Shown here piece after piece: positions 33,750 to 40,680 of a stretch of DNA of 46,357 nt; position 1 is the first letter of the stretch, and each line of letters opens with the position of its first letter. This DNA is from Butyricicoccus sp. (GTDB lineage: Bacteria; Bacillota; Clostridia; Oscillospirales; Butyricicoccaceae). Under the pieces are notes generated by a model. It was not told where the DNA came from and searched no databases. It worked only from the letters and a program-made list of their open reading frames with translations. Location of the stretch: the NCBI GenBank assembly GCA_020025885.1, contig JAHHRJ010000013.1, positions 1 through 46,357 of the forward strand, written 5' to 3'. The position numbers and the translations under genes were made by a program.

Positions 33750-35041
33750 TATACGGTTCCTCCTTGCAGTATTCTTGCATGGTTGGCAGCAATGGTTAAG
33801 GTTTTGATTGCTGTAAGGCAGACTTCCATACCCAGCATGGAAGAAAGACAATCAGACTGTACAAGTGCAATTTTCTTTTTTTGCAGGCGGTCGGCGTACT
33901 CGTGACCTAAGTACAAGTTGGGCTGCAAGACATCATAGACCGATTGCAACGGCGCGATGTTTGCAGTCTTGACGACATAAGGGTCATAGTGCTGCAAGAT
34001 GGTCTGTAAGTTGGCATCGTCAGCACCGGGATATTCTACGGTTTGGATGAGCTTTGGCTCCATACCCATTTCCACCATGAAAGCATTGTATTCATAGCAG
34101 TCAATTGGGGTATTGCCATAGATGTAGCTGATGCCCTGCAAGGTTTCGCGTGCATCTTCGGTGCATTTGAGTGCCTGCTGGTACAGTGTTTCAACTTCTT
34201 CAGGGAGTGGTACTTGCAGATAGTCAAACAGCTTTTGATACAGTGCATAGATCTTCTGCGGGCTTACATATTTATCAAACAAGACATAGGGGGTGCCAAA
34301 GGCTTTTTCCATCTTCTTTGCGAGCGGGAGTCCGATCGGATGCACAATGATATTGACCTTTGCGGAAGCGGCTTGCTTGATCTGTGCAACATCAGTTCCG
34401 CTGGGCAGCATCATGCCCATTTCCACACCGGACTGCACGAGCAGGCGATACAGCTCGGTTTCAGGGAAGTTGCCCAAACGCTGTCCAATGACATTAACAG
34501 TGTTGCGCTGGGGCATGTCTTCCATCATTTCAAAGCATGCGGTAATGGTATCCCTTACACCGGGCAGGTGGTTTTCCGTCTTGAAATGCTCGGTATGTAC
34601 GGGTAGAACTGGGATGCCGTACTTTTCGCTGAGTTCATCGCTCATAGAGTCTACGTCATCACCGATTACTTCGACAACGCAGGTGGTAACCAGAAATACC
34701 GCCTTGGGCTGGTATTCCTGCATCAGTTCTTCAAAGGTATCATACAGGGTATTCTTACAGCCGAAGGTGACGTCATGCTGTCCGAGCACGAGAGATACAC
34801 AGCGTCCGTCCAGTCCACCGAAGTTTTCGTTGTGTATGGTGGACTGCTTGGTATAATAGGTGCACTCATCTGTGCCGATGACCAGCAAAAGTGCATCTGC
34901 AATGCCGCGGACTGCCATCATAGCGCCCATCAGCGGGCAGTGGTTGCCGGGGAAGACTGCATAGGTGAGCTGTGGAATCTCTTTTGCAAGAGTAATTTCA
35001 CTCAGATGTTTCATGCGGCTCTGTAACTTTTTTCCATCCAA
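33749..35041 (-). CDS. nitrogenase component 1-like subunit with three cluster cysteines (D/N-like)
   Basis: A 430-residue member of the same superfamily. Three cysteines match the P-cluster/NB-cluster positions: Cys35 in GNHCPLMGAMMAVRGI, Cys60 in GTDECTYY and Cys121 in TTCVVEVIGDDVDSM. The spacing agrees with NifD/NifK (62, 88, 154) and BchN (26, 51, 112). It has no visible Cys275/His442 pair for a FeMo-type cofactor. With the cysteine-poor partner this suggests one shared [4Fe-4S] cluster per half, as in protochlorophyllide reductase. The start is a TTG at 35041 with AAGGAG 10 bases upstream; an ATG at 35014 has only a weak site. Confidence 0.85.
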   Translation of the reverse strand: MDGKKLQSRMKHLSEITLAKEIPQLTYAVFPGNHCPLMGAMMAVRGIADALLLVIGTDECTYYTKQSTIHNENFGGLDGRCVSLVLGQHDVTFGCKNTLYDTFEELMQEYQPKAVFLVTTCVVEVIGDDVDSMSDELSEKYGIPVLPVHTEHFKTENHLPGVRDTITACFEMMEDMPQRNTVNVIGQRLGNFPETELYRLLVQSGVEMGMMLPSGTDVAQIKQAASAKVNIIVHPIGLPLAKKMEKAFGTPYVLFDKYVSPQKIYALYQKLFDYLQVPLPEEVETLYQQALKCTEDARETLQGISYIYGNTPIDCYEYNAFMVEMGMEPKLIQTVEYPGADDANLQTILQHYDPYVVKTANIAPLQSVYDVLQPNLYLGHEYADRLQKKKIALVQSDCLSSMLGMEVCLTAIKTLTIAANHARILQGGTV

Positions 35042-35073
35042 AATTAAGTCTCTCCTTGTAAGTGGGGTATTGT

Positions 35074-35853
35074 CTATGCGAGTTCACGGAAAGCAATCAG
35101 CGGCTTTGTACGCCCTTCTAAATGCACAATATCTGCGTCAACATGGTATACGTCTTGCAGCATTTGGCGGGTAATGACTTCGGTAGGTGTGCCCTCGCTG
35201 TATTTTTTTCCGTCCTTGATGACGATGATGCGGTCACTGACCTCCAGCGCGTGCCCTAAATCGTGCAGCACCATCACAACACCCATACCCGTTGTGCGAT
35301 TGAGCTGCTTTACCATACGCATGGTTTCGATCTGGTGCGAGATATCGAGATAGGTTGTCGGCTCGTCCAAAAAGAGGATCTCCGGCTGCTGAGTCAGCAC
35401 AGTGGCGATCCAAACACGCTGGCTTTCACCGCCGGAAAGCTCGTGGATCGACTTGTTTCTCAGGTGGTACGTGCCTGTCGCTTCCATGGCTTCTTTGATG
35501 ATGCGTTCATCCTCAGCCGTGTGTCCGCTCAAAAAGCTCTGATAGGGCATACGTCCATAGCTGACCAGTTCCTTGACTATGAAATCAGCAGGCGCAGTAT
35601 GAAGCTGGGGCAGAACACCAATGCGCCGTGAGAGTTCCTTTGCACCAAAGCTCTTGAGGTCTCTGCCATCGATGTTGACAATACCCTTTTTGTAGTTCAG
35701 CAGGCGGGTGATTGCCTTTAAGACGGTGGATTTTCCGGAACCATTTGGACCAATAATCGTCGTAATCTCATTTTTCGAGATCTCAATATCGATTTCATCA
35801 ATGATAATGGAGTCTCCATATCCGATCTGGAGACCGTTGCCGTTAATTTTCAT
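35074..35853 (-). CDS. FecE-type ABC importer ATPase
   Basis: A 259-residue ATPase of the siderophore/haem/cobalamin importer family. Walker A is GPNGSGKST (about 36-44), the signature is LSGGESQRV, Walker B is EILFLDEPTTYLD, and the switch His is in MVLHDLGHA. The ATG at 35853 overlaps the end of the permease gene by 11 bases, with GAAGGG upstream. It is the third transporter gene, placed between the NifH-like gene and the component-1-like genes. Confidence 0.93.
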   Translation of the reverse strand: MKINGNGLQIGYGDSIIIDEIDIEISKNEITTIIGPNGSGKSTVLKAITRLLNYKKGIVNIDGRDLKSFGAKELSRRIGVLPQLHTAPADFIVKELVSYGRMPYQSFLSGHTAEDERIIKEAMEATGTYHLRNKSIHELSGGESQRVWIATVLTQQPEILFLDEPTTYLDISHQIETMRMVKQLNRTTGMGVVMVLHDLGHALEVSDRIIVIKDGKKYSEGTPTEVITRQMLQDVYHVDADIVHLEGRTKPLIAFRELA

Positions 35854-36868
35854 GGAATTTACCCTTCTTTCGCAGCATATACAGGAAAAATGGTCCACCA
35901 AATACTGCCATAATAATACCAACTGGAATCTCCAAGCCAGGAATCGCGGTTCTGCCGATGGTATCTGCAAACAAAAGCGTGATGCCGCCAAGCAATACGC
36001 AAGTCGGAAGCATGACTTTATAATCAGATCCTACAAGCATGCGGGAAATATGTGGCACGACCAAGCCAACAAAGCCGATCATACCGACAACAGATACCGT
36101 AGAAGCTGCAAGAAATGCGGCAACCGCAGAAAGACAAATGCGGCTGGAATTGACCTTTACACCAAGGTTGCGCGCCATTTCATCGCCAAGCTGAAGCGCG
36201 TTGGCATTTTTGATGCATAAAACAGAAAGAAAAAGCCCGATGATCGCATAGATGATCATAATGCGTACCTGTGTCCAAGACATACCAGACAGACTGCCAT
36301 TCATAAAAGCCAGCACACCGGAAAGGTTGTCGCTGTTCATCAGTTGTAAAAAAGCATTGTATCCACCCAGTACGGAGTTGATGGCAACACCAGATAAAAT
36401 GATTCGCACAGGATTAATCCCGTTTTTCCAAGCCAAAGAGTAGATGAGAACACAGGCAAATGCTGCACCTACAAATGCAAAGAGCGGCAAGGAAAAGGTT
36501 AAGTTGGGGAAAATCAGCAATATCGTGATCGCCATTGTACCTGCACCAGCAGATACACCGATCGTACCGGGGTCTGCCAGCGGATTGCGCATGACTGCTT
36601 GCAAAAGCGCACCAGAGGCGGAAAGGCAAGCGCCAATGAGCAGCGCGAGGATCACACGCGGAAGCCGCAGACTGAGTACGACTGTCTGTGCGGTGGTTTT
36701 TTCACTGGAAAACAAAGCGTTCAGGACTTCGGAAAAGCTATATCTTGCACTGCCAATCGCAATTGCGGTCACTGAAAGTCCTGCAATCAGCAAAAGCATA
36801 ATGCCCCAAATCGCTCCGACCTGTATGCGCTTTGTGGAACCAGAATGTAGTTGTTTTGTTTTTTGCAT
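35843..36868 (-). CDS. FecCD-type ABC importer permease
   Basis: A 341-residue membrane protein with about ten segments, of the BtuC/FecCD/FhuB family. Hallmarks are SLRLPRVILALLIGACLSASG (N-terminal), QAVMRNPLADPGTIGVSAGAG, and the cytoplasmic coupling region VGMIGFVGLVVPHISRMLVG. A single permease gene means a homodimer. The ATG at 36868 is used; the site AAAGGGACGG is somewhat distant. The family imports ferric siderophores, haem, cobamides and similar chelates; which one is not set by sequence. Confidence 0.93.
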   Translation of the reverse strand: MQKTKQLHSGSTKRIQVGAIWGIMLLLIAGLSVTAIAIGSARYSFSEVLNALFSSEKTTAQTVVLSLRLPRVILALLIGACLSASGALLQAVMRNPLADPGTIGVSAGAGTMAITILLIFPNLTFSLPLFAFVGAAFACVLIYSLAWKNGINPVRIILSGVAINSVLGGYNAFLQLMNSDNLSGVLAFMNGSLSGMSWTQVRIMIIYAIIGLFLSVLCIKNANALQLGDEMARNLGVKVNSSRICLSAVAAFLAASTVSVVGMIGFVGLVVPHISRMLVGSDYKVMLPTCVLLGGITLLFADTIGRTAIPGLEIPVGIIMAVFGGPFFLYMLRKKGKFHEN

Positions 36869-36897
36869 GCACGAAACCGTCCCTTTTATCTTTTGTG

Positions 36898-36958
36898 CCA
36901 AAGCACCTGCATACAAGTTTGTATGTTATTTGGAGGTATGCAGGTGTGCTTGCTTTGG
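36898..36958 (-). other. long intercistronic hairpin between binding protein and permease genes
   Basis: On the minus strand, CCAAAGC and ACCTGCATAC pair with GTATGCAGGT and GCTTTGG, with an internal loop. No T run follows, so it probably stabilises the upstream mRNA and lowers expression of the genes below, a common pattern behind binding-protein genes. Confidence 0.55.
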
Positions 36959-36981
36959 TGTTCGAGGCTTTTTGAAATGCC

Positions 36982-38037
36982 TTAGTTTGCGTAATGTGCC
37001 TGAAGGATCTCGATCAGGTTGTTCATATTATCGATGATACCAATACCAGCGGTGGAGACGTAGTTTGCAGGGAGGCAGAGGTATTCGCCCGAACGAATGG
37101 CATCAATGGAATTCCAGTAGGATGGATTCTGATCAATGGTTTTCTGGATCAGTTCCTCCATGCCAGCTTTGTCCATGCTACCAGTGAATACCACGAGGTC
37201 AGGTTGATAGTCTAAGGTTTTTTCCATATCAAGGGGAGCACTGTTGTGTCCGCCGCCTTGTGCACCGCTGACACCTGCACCATATACGTTTTCAAAGCCC
37301 AGCATAGAAAGCATAGAGCCTAAAACACCATTTTCACCTTGGATAAAGTGGCTGGTTGTGTCAGAACTCATCAGCACTAAGACCTTTTTGCCTTCGTACT
37401 GCTTCTTTACCTCGGTAACCTGTGTTTCTAAATCATCAAAGCGCTGCATCAGGGCTTTTCCGGTTTCCTGTGTGGCGCTGTCTGTTGCAAAGGCATCGAT
37501 CAAAGCCTGTGTCTGGTTCTTGATGATGTCATAGATCGGCAATTTACCCTGTGAGGAAATAGATACATAGTATACAGGAATGCCGAGTTCCTTTAGAGTC
37601 GCGCCGTGGGTATCGCGTGCGCTGGTTGGCAGGATCACAAGATCTGGCTCGGTTGCAACAACACGCTCCAGATCAAACTGGTCACTCATGAGTCCCGGGA
37701 ACTGCTCTGCCTTGAGGTCATCTGGATACTTGATGACCTTTGTGGAAGGAACAGCAACCATATTTGCACCAAGTTCGTAGAGTGTCATAACTGGATAGGT
37801 GCTCATGCTTGCAATGCGCTTCGGCATTTCGTCCAGATGGATCTCATCGGTGTAGCCAAGCTCCTGCATATCCTGTGGATATTTGAGCACAAATCCCTGT
37901 TGCTTGGCATCAGACGCGGATTCTGTTTGTGAAGTGTTTGGGGTCTGTGCGGCAGGCGGATTGGATGAACAAGCGGTGAATGCAGAAAGCATCAGGATCG
38001 ATGCAGCTGCAAGTGCAGTATGTCTTTTGAAATTCAT
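36982..38037 (-). CDS. substrate-binding lipoprotein of the ABC importer
   Basis: A 351-residue periplasmic-binding-protein-like lipoprotein (FecB/BtuF, PF01497 type). A signal peptide ends at a lipobox, LSAFTACSSN, with lipid-modified Cys23. A Ser/Thr/Gln-rich linker follows (about 24-48), then two lobes joined by a long helix: PKRIASMSTYPVMTLYELGA (first lobe) and PDLVVFTGSMDKAGM (second). It captures the ligand outside the membrane and delivers it to the permease. It is the second gene of the operon, 50 bases after the NifH-like gene. Confidence 0.9.
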   Translation of the reverse strand: MNFKRHTALAAASILMLSAFTACSSNPPAAQTPNTSQTESASDAKQQGFVLKYPQDMQELGYTDEIHLDEMPKRIASMSTYPVMTLYELGANMVAVPSTKVIKYPDDLKAEQFPGLMSDQFDLERVVATEPDLVILPTSARDTHGATLKELGIPVYYVSISSQGKLPIYDIIKNQTQALIDAFATDSATQETGKALMQRFDDLETQVTEVKKQYEGKKVLVLMSSDTTSHFIQGENGVLGSMLSMLGFENVYGAGVSGAQGGGHNSAPLDMEKTLDYQPDLVVFTGSMDKAGMEELIQKTIDQNPSYWNSIDAIRSGEYLCLPANYVSTAGIGIIDNMNNLIEILQAHYAN

Positions 38038-38087
38038 AGGTTGATTTCTCCTTTTATTTTCTGATTATTTTCAGGGGTGATTTCAGA

Positions 38088-38852
38088 TCACGCCAAAATT
38101 TTATCTGCAAGTGCATTATAGGTTTCGCACATGATGGAATCCTTGACGACTTCAAACACAGTGCCGCCGCCTGCTTCTGCGGTTTGGATATCCTTGCAGC
38201 GCGGAATGTACTGTGTGATTTGTGTACCGATCTCCTCAACAGCCTTGGAAACAATTTCCTGCTCGTTCTCAATGTTCTTTGCATTGAGAATCAGACCGCG
38301 CAGTTTTGCATAGCCGCGCTTGCCAAAGCCACGAATGGCGCTTGCAATGTTATTGGCAGCGTATAGGCTCATCATTTCACCAGAGGAGACAACATACACA
38401 TCTTCTGCATAGCCGCCGCGAATCGGCATCGCAAAGCCGCCGCACACAACGTCACCAAGGACATCGTAGATTACAATATCGGGCTGGTATACTTCAAAAG
38501 CATGAAGCGATTCGAGTTTTTCAAAAGCGGAGATGATGCCGCGTCCCGCACAGCCTACGCCCGGGGTAGGACCGCCTGCTTCTACGCAGAGAACACCTGC
38601 AAAGCCTTCAAAAACAATATCTTCCAGCGTCAGGTCGTCACCTTTTTCCTTGATCTGCTCCAAAACGGTTGGGATGCGCTTTCCCTTCATCAGATTCTTG
38701 GTGGAGTCAGATTTCGGGTCGCAGCCGATTTGCATGACCTTATAACCCTTGCATGCGAGTGCTGCGGATAGGTTAGAGGTGGTCGTCGACTTTCCAATAC
38801 CGCCTTTTCCATAAATTGCGATTTTTCGGATTTCCTTTTTTTCCAAACTCAT
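38088..38852 (-). CDS. nitrogenase reductase (NifH)-like iron-sulfur ATPase
   Basis: A 254-residue homologue of NifH/BchL/CfbC, an ATP-driven electron donor. The P-loop is YGKGGIGKST (14-23), then CDPKSDST (44-51). Both [4Fe-4S] ligands are kept: Cys101 in VGCAGRGII and Cys137 in DVLGDVVCGGFAMPIR. The neighbouring Arg of NifH (Arg100 there) is present as Arg104. It is the first gene of an operon that also holds an ABC importer and two component-1-like subunits. Of three in-frame ATGs, the one at 38852 is chosen, with AAAGG 7 bases upstream. No nif assembly genes accompany it, so nitrogen fixation is not supported. Confidence 0.9.
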   Translation of the reverse strand: MSLEKKEIRKIAIYGKGGIGKSTTTSNLSAALACKGYKVMQIGCDPKSDSTKNLMKGKRIPTVLEQIKEKGDDLTLEDIVFEGFAGVLCVEAGGPTPGVGCAGRGIISAFEKLESLHAFEVYQPDIVIYDVLGDVVCGGFAMPIRGGYAEDVYVVSSGEMMSLYAANNIASAIRGFGKRGYAKLRGLILNAKNIENEQEIVSKAVEEIGTQITQYIPRCKDIQTAEAGGGTVFEVVKDSIMCETYNALADKILA

Positions 38853-38925
38853 ATTCATTCCTTTCATGTTTTAGAGAACAATAAAGCAAAATAAAGTTGT
38901 TTGATTTTTAATGAAAAAGTATTAA

Positions 38926-39006
38926 TGTTAGCCTAAAAAATAATTTCTCTTTACTTTTTGGGTGAAGTATTGTAGAATACCAATATAAAGTTATTTATGG
39001 CTAACA
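38926..39006. promoter_or_regulatory. divergent promoter region with an 8-bp inverted repeat, likely AraC sites
   Basis: TGTTAGCC (38926-38933) and GGCTAACA (38999-39006) are exact inverted copies, and the similarity runs on into AT-rich flanks. Between them, TTTACT (38950-38955), 17 bases and TAGAAT (38973-38978) form a plus-strand promoter for the AraC-type gene. On the minus strand TACAAT (38969-38974) is a candidate -10 for the NifH-like operon with no good -35; GGCTAACA abuts the -35 position, as expected for an activator site. Confidence 0.5.
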
Positions 39007-39086
39007 AATCGAGTATATCACATGTGAAACAAAAAAACTTTCAAAATCTTTGTTTTTTTTTGTTTTTTCTTTGAGAGGGGAATGAA

Positions 39087-39770
39087 ATGATGCCAGTTGC
39101 ACAATTGCAGAAAATGGAAGTCTTTTTTAATTTCAAACATTTGTGTCAGTCTGTTTTGGAGATGGATCTGGAACGTGCATTCTTGATCTTTGAGGAGCAG
39201 AGCAATCTTGCTTTTCCGGATTTAGCGAATATCCAGGAAGAACAGGCACGTGTATTTTTGACATCCATGAACCGCAGTTTATATAATTACATCCTATATA
39301 AGAGAGATGTTTCGATGCATAGCTGTTGCTTCCAAAACAGCATTATGGTGCATAAGTGCGAAAGTAAAAATGGACTGCTGGCAAGAGGACAGTCTATTTT
39401 GCAGATGTATTACAATGAACTGAATGTGTCGCAGGAAAACAATGTCTATATCAGCCGTGCAAAGCAGTTTATTGAGGAAAACTTAAGTGAACCGTTGAGC
39501 TTGGAGCAGGTGGCAAATCAGGTGTTTGTATGCAAGGCGTATTTATCCGAGCTTTTTTCCAACTGCACTGGGGTCAAGTTTTCTGAGTATGTGACGTTAC
39601 AGCGTGTTGAGCAGGCAAAGCGGCTTTTGATTTGCAGCAATCAGTCCATTCAGGAGATCAGCCAGAATTGTGGCTTTTCGTCTGCGGCATATTTTTCTTC
39701 TGTTTTTACAAGGGTGGCTGGAAAGTCTCCGCGGAAGTTTAGACAAGAGGTATTTAAGAATACAGCTTGA
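39087..39770 (+). CDS. AraC-family transcription regulator
   Basis: A 227-residue protein. The C-terminal 100 residues are the double helix-turn-helix: NLSEPLSLEQVANQVFVCKA (first HTH) and QSIQEISQNCGFSSAAYFSSVF (second, here read in parts), ending in the signature AGKSPRKFR. The N-terminal 125 residues are mostly helical, carry four to five cysteines and do not look like a cupin sugar-binding domain. Divergent from the nitrogenase-like/ABC operon, it is the obvious candidate regulator, responding to the imported ligand or to metal state (inference). AGAGGGG precedes two ATGs at 39087 and 39090. Confidence 0.88.
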   Translation: MMPVAQLQKMEVFFNFKHLCQSVLEMDLERAFLIFEEQSNLAFPDLANIQEEQARVFLTSMNRSLYNYILYKRDVSMHSCCFQNSIMVHKCESKNGLLARGQSILQMYYNELNVSQENNVYISRAKQFIEENLSEPLSLEQVANQVFVCKAYLSELFSNCTGVKFSEYVTLQRVEQAKRLLICSNQSIQEISQNCGFSSAAYFSSVFTRVAGKSPRKFRQEVFKNTA

Positions 39771-39784
39771 GGCTAGAATATGAA

Positions 39785-39925
39785 AAAAGGCTTGCTGCCG
39801 ACTGGGAAATCGACAACAAGCCCAAATTTATAGGTATTTCGTATTGCGTGTTGAGAGAGAAATAAGAAAACGCGGCTCCAGGCCACACTTCTGCACAGCC
39901 CCGCCGCGTATCTAACAAAATTATA
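39785..39925 (-). ncRNA. candidate small RNA with promoter and terminator
   Basis: On the minus strand TATAAT (39920-39925) could start a transcript near 39913. It would begin with a strong stem-loop, CGCGGC / GCCGCG (about 39870-39908), and end in GGCTTGTTGTCGA / TCGGCAGCAAGCC followed by T6 (39784-39822). That final stem pairs better on the minus strand (G-U pairs) than on the plus. No good -35 is seen, and a frame in this strand (39773-39958) has no ribosome binding site. The function is unknown. Confidence 0.4.
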
Positions 39926-40072
39926 ACCAGAATTGCGTATTTTGTTCGTGAATATCACTCACGCAACCGGTGAAAACAATTATATAAGAAATTAACTGTG
40001 TATGCAATGTTAAAAATTCATAAAAATTTTGTTAATTTTTTGGAGACTTCTGTACGTTCCTGCTGAATAATG

Positions 40073-40115
40073 TTGACACAAATCACTTTACAAAACTTAT
40101 ATTTCATGTTAATAT
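40073..40115 (+). promoter_or_regulatory. promoter region of rpsO
   Basis: TTTACA (40087-40092), 17 bases and TAATAT (40110-40115); a perfect TTGACA also lies at 40073-40078 with a possible -10 near 40097-40102. Confidence 0.6.
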
Positions 40116-40127
40116 AAATTGTAATTT

Positions 40128-40204
40128 GCCCCGCGCTTAGTATTTTGGGCACAGGACGCGTTAGAGCGCGCCATTTCACCGTCCAATACCCGGCGTGTGG
40201 GGAC
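40128..40204 (+). promoter_or_regulatory. rpsO: structured rpsO leader, possible S15 autoregulation site
   Basis: Nested stems CCCCGC / GTGTGGGG, GTATT / AATAC and GGACG / CGTCC fold 40129-40202 into a branched structure just before the GAGGTG site. S15 represses its own mRNA through leader folds in several bacteria; this fold's role is inferred. Confidence 0.5.
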
Positions 40205-40233
40205 TATATTAAATTTTTTATGAGGTGAAAACC

Positions 40234-40500
40234 ATGATCCGTAAGGAAGAAAAAACTGCTGTAATTGAAGCAAACCGTACCCATGCAACTGACACTGGCT
40301 CTCCGGAAGTACAGGTTGCAATCCTGACTGCACGCATTTCTGAGCTCACTGAGCACCTGAAGCAGCATCCGAAGGACAACCACTCTCGTCGTGGTCTGCT
40401 GAAGATGGTTGGTCAGCGCCGCAGCATGCTGAACTACCTGCAGAAGAAGGATGTAAACCGTTATCGTGCCCTGATCGCTAAGCTGGGTATTCGTAAGTAA
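40234..40500 (+). CDS. rpsO: 30S ribosomal protein S15
   Basis: An 88-residue protein with the S15 hallmark stretches ATDTGSPEVQVAILTARI, LTEHLKQHPKDNHSRRGLL and QRRSMLNYLQKKD. It binds the 16S rRNA three-way junction. The ATG at 40234 is used with GAGGTG upstream; a GTG at 40225 overlaps that site. It lies ahead of pnp, the usual pairing. Confidence 0.97.
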   Translation: MIRKEEKTAVIEANRTHATDTGSPEVQVAILTARISELTEHLKQHPKDNHSRRGLLKMVGQRRSMLNYLQKKDVNRYRALIAKLGIRK

Positions 40501-40510
40501 GTAAAATCGA

Positions 40511-40530
40511 GGGGGGCATCCGTGCCCCCC
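40511..40530 (+). terminator. hairpin after rpsO
   Basis: GGGGGGCA / TGCCCCCC with a 4-base loop is followed by TTGCTTGC. It may act as a partial terminator between rpsO and pnp. Confidence 0.5.
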
Positions 40531-40560
40531 TTGCTTGCTACTTGTTCCCATTCCTAATTT

Positions 40561-40648
40561 GGCGGTAATGCCGCGGCTTTAGCAATTGGAGGACAGGCTA
40601 ACTTATGCCTTTAACCTGCGCTCCAAGTGCTAATGCTGCAATGCCGCC
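40561..40648 (+). promoter_or_regulatory. long double-stranded leader of pnp
   Basis: TTAGCAATTGGAG (40579-40591) pairs with CTCCAAGTGCTAA (40621-40633), extended outward by GGCGG...GCCGCC and inward by CAGG / CCTG. The total is about 30 base pairs with few mismatches, 33 bases ahead of the pnp start codon. It resembles the RNase III/PNPase-controlled leader stem of E. coli pnp. Confidence 0.65.
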
Positions 40649-40680
40649 TGTTTTTGATTCTGTTAAGGAGGCTATTAAAA

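Noticed and set aside
32526..38852. True nitrogenase (N2 fixation) genes
   Set aside because: No FeMo-cofactor ligands are visible in the component-1-like subunits, one subunit lacks all cluster cysteines, and nifB, nifE and nifN are absent.
39773..39958. Small minus-strand protein gene downstream of the AraC-type gene
   Set aside because: No start signal is seen, and the region is better explained as a structured RNA with a terminator.
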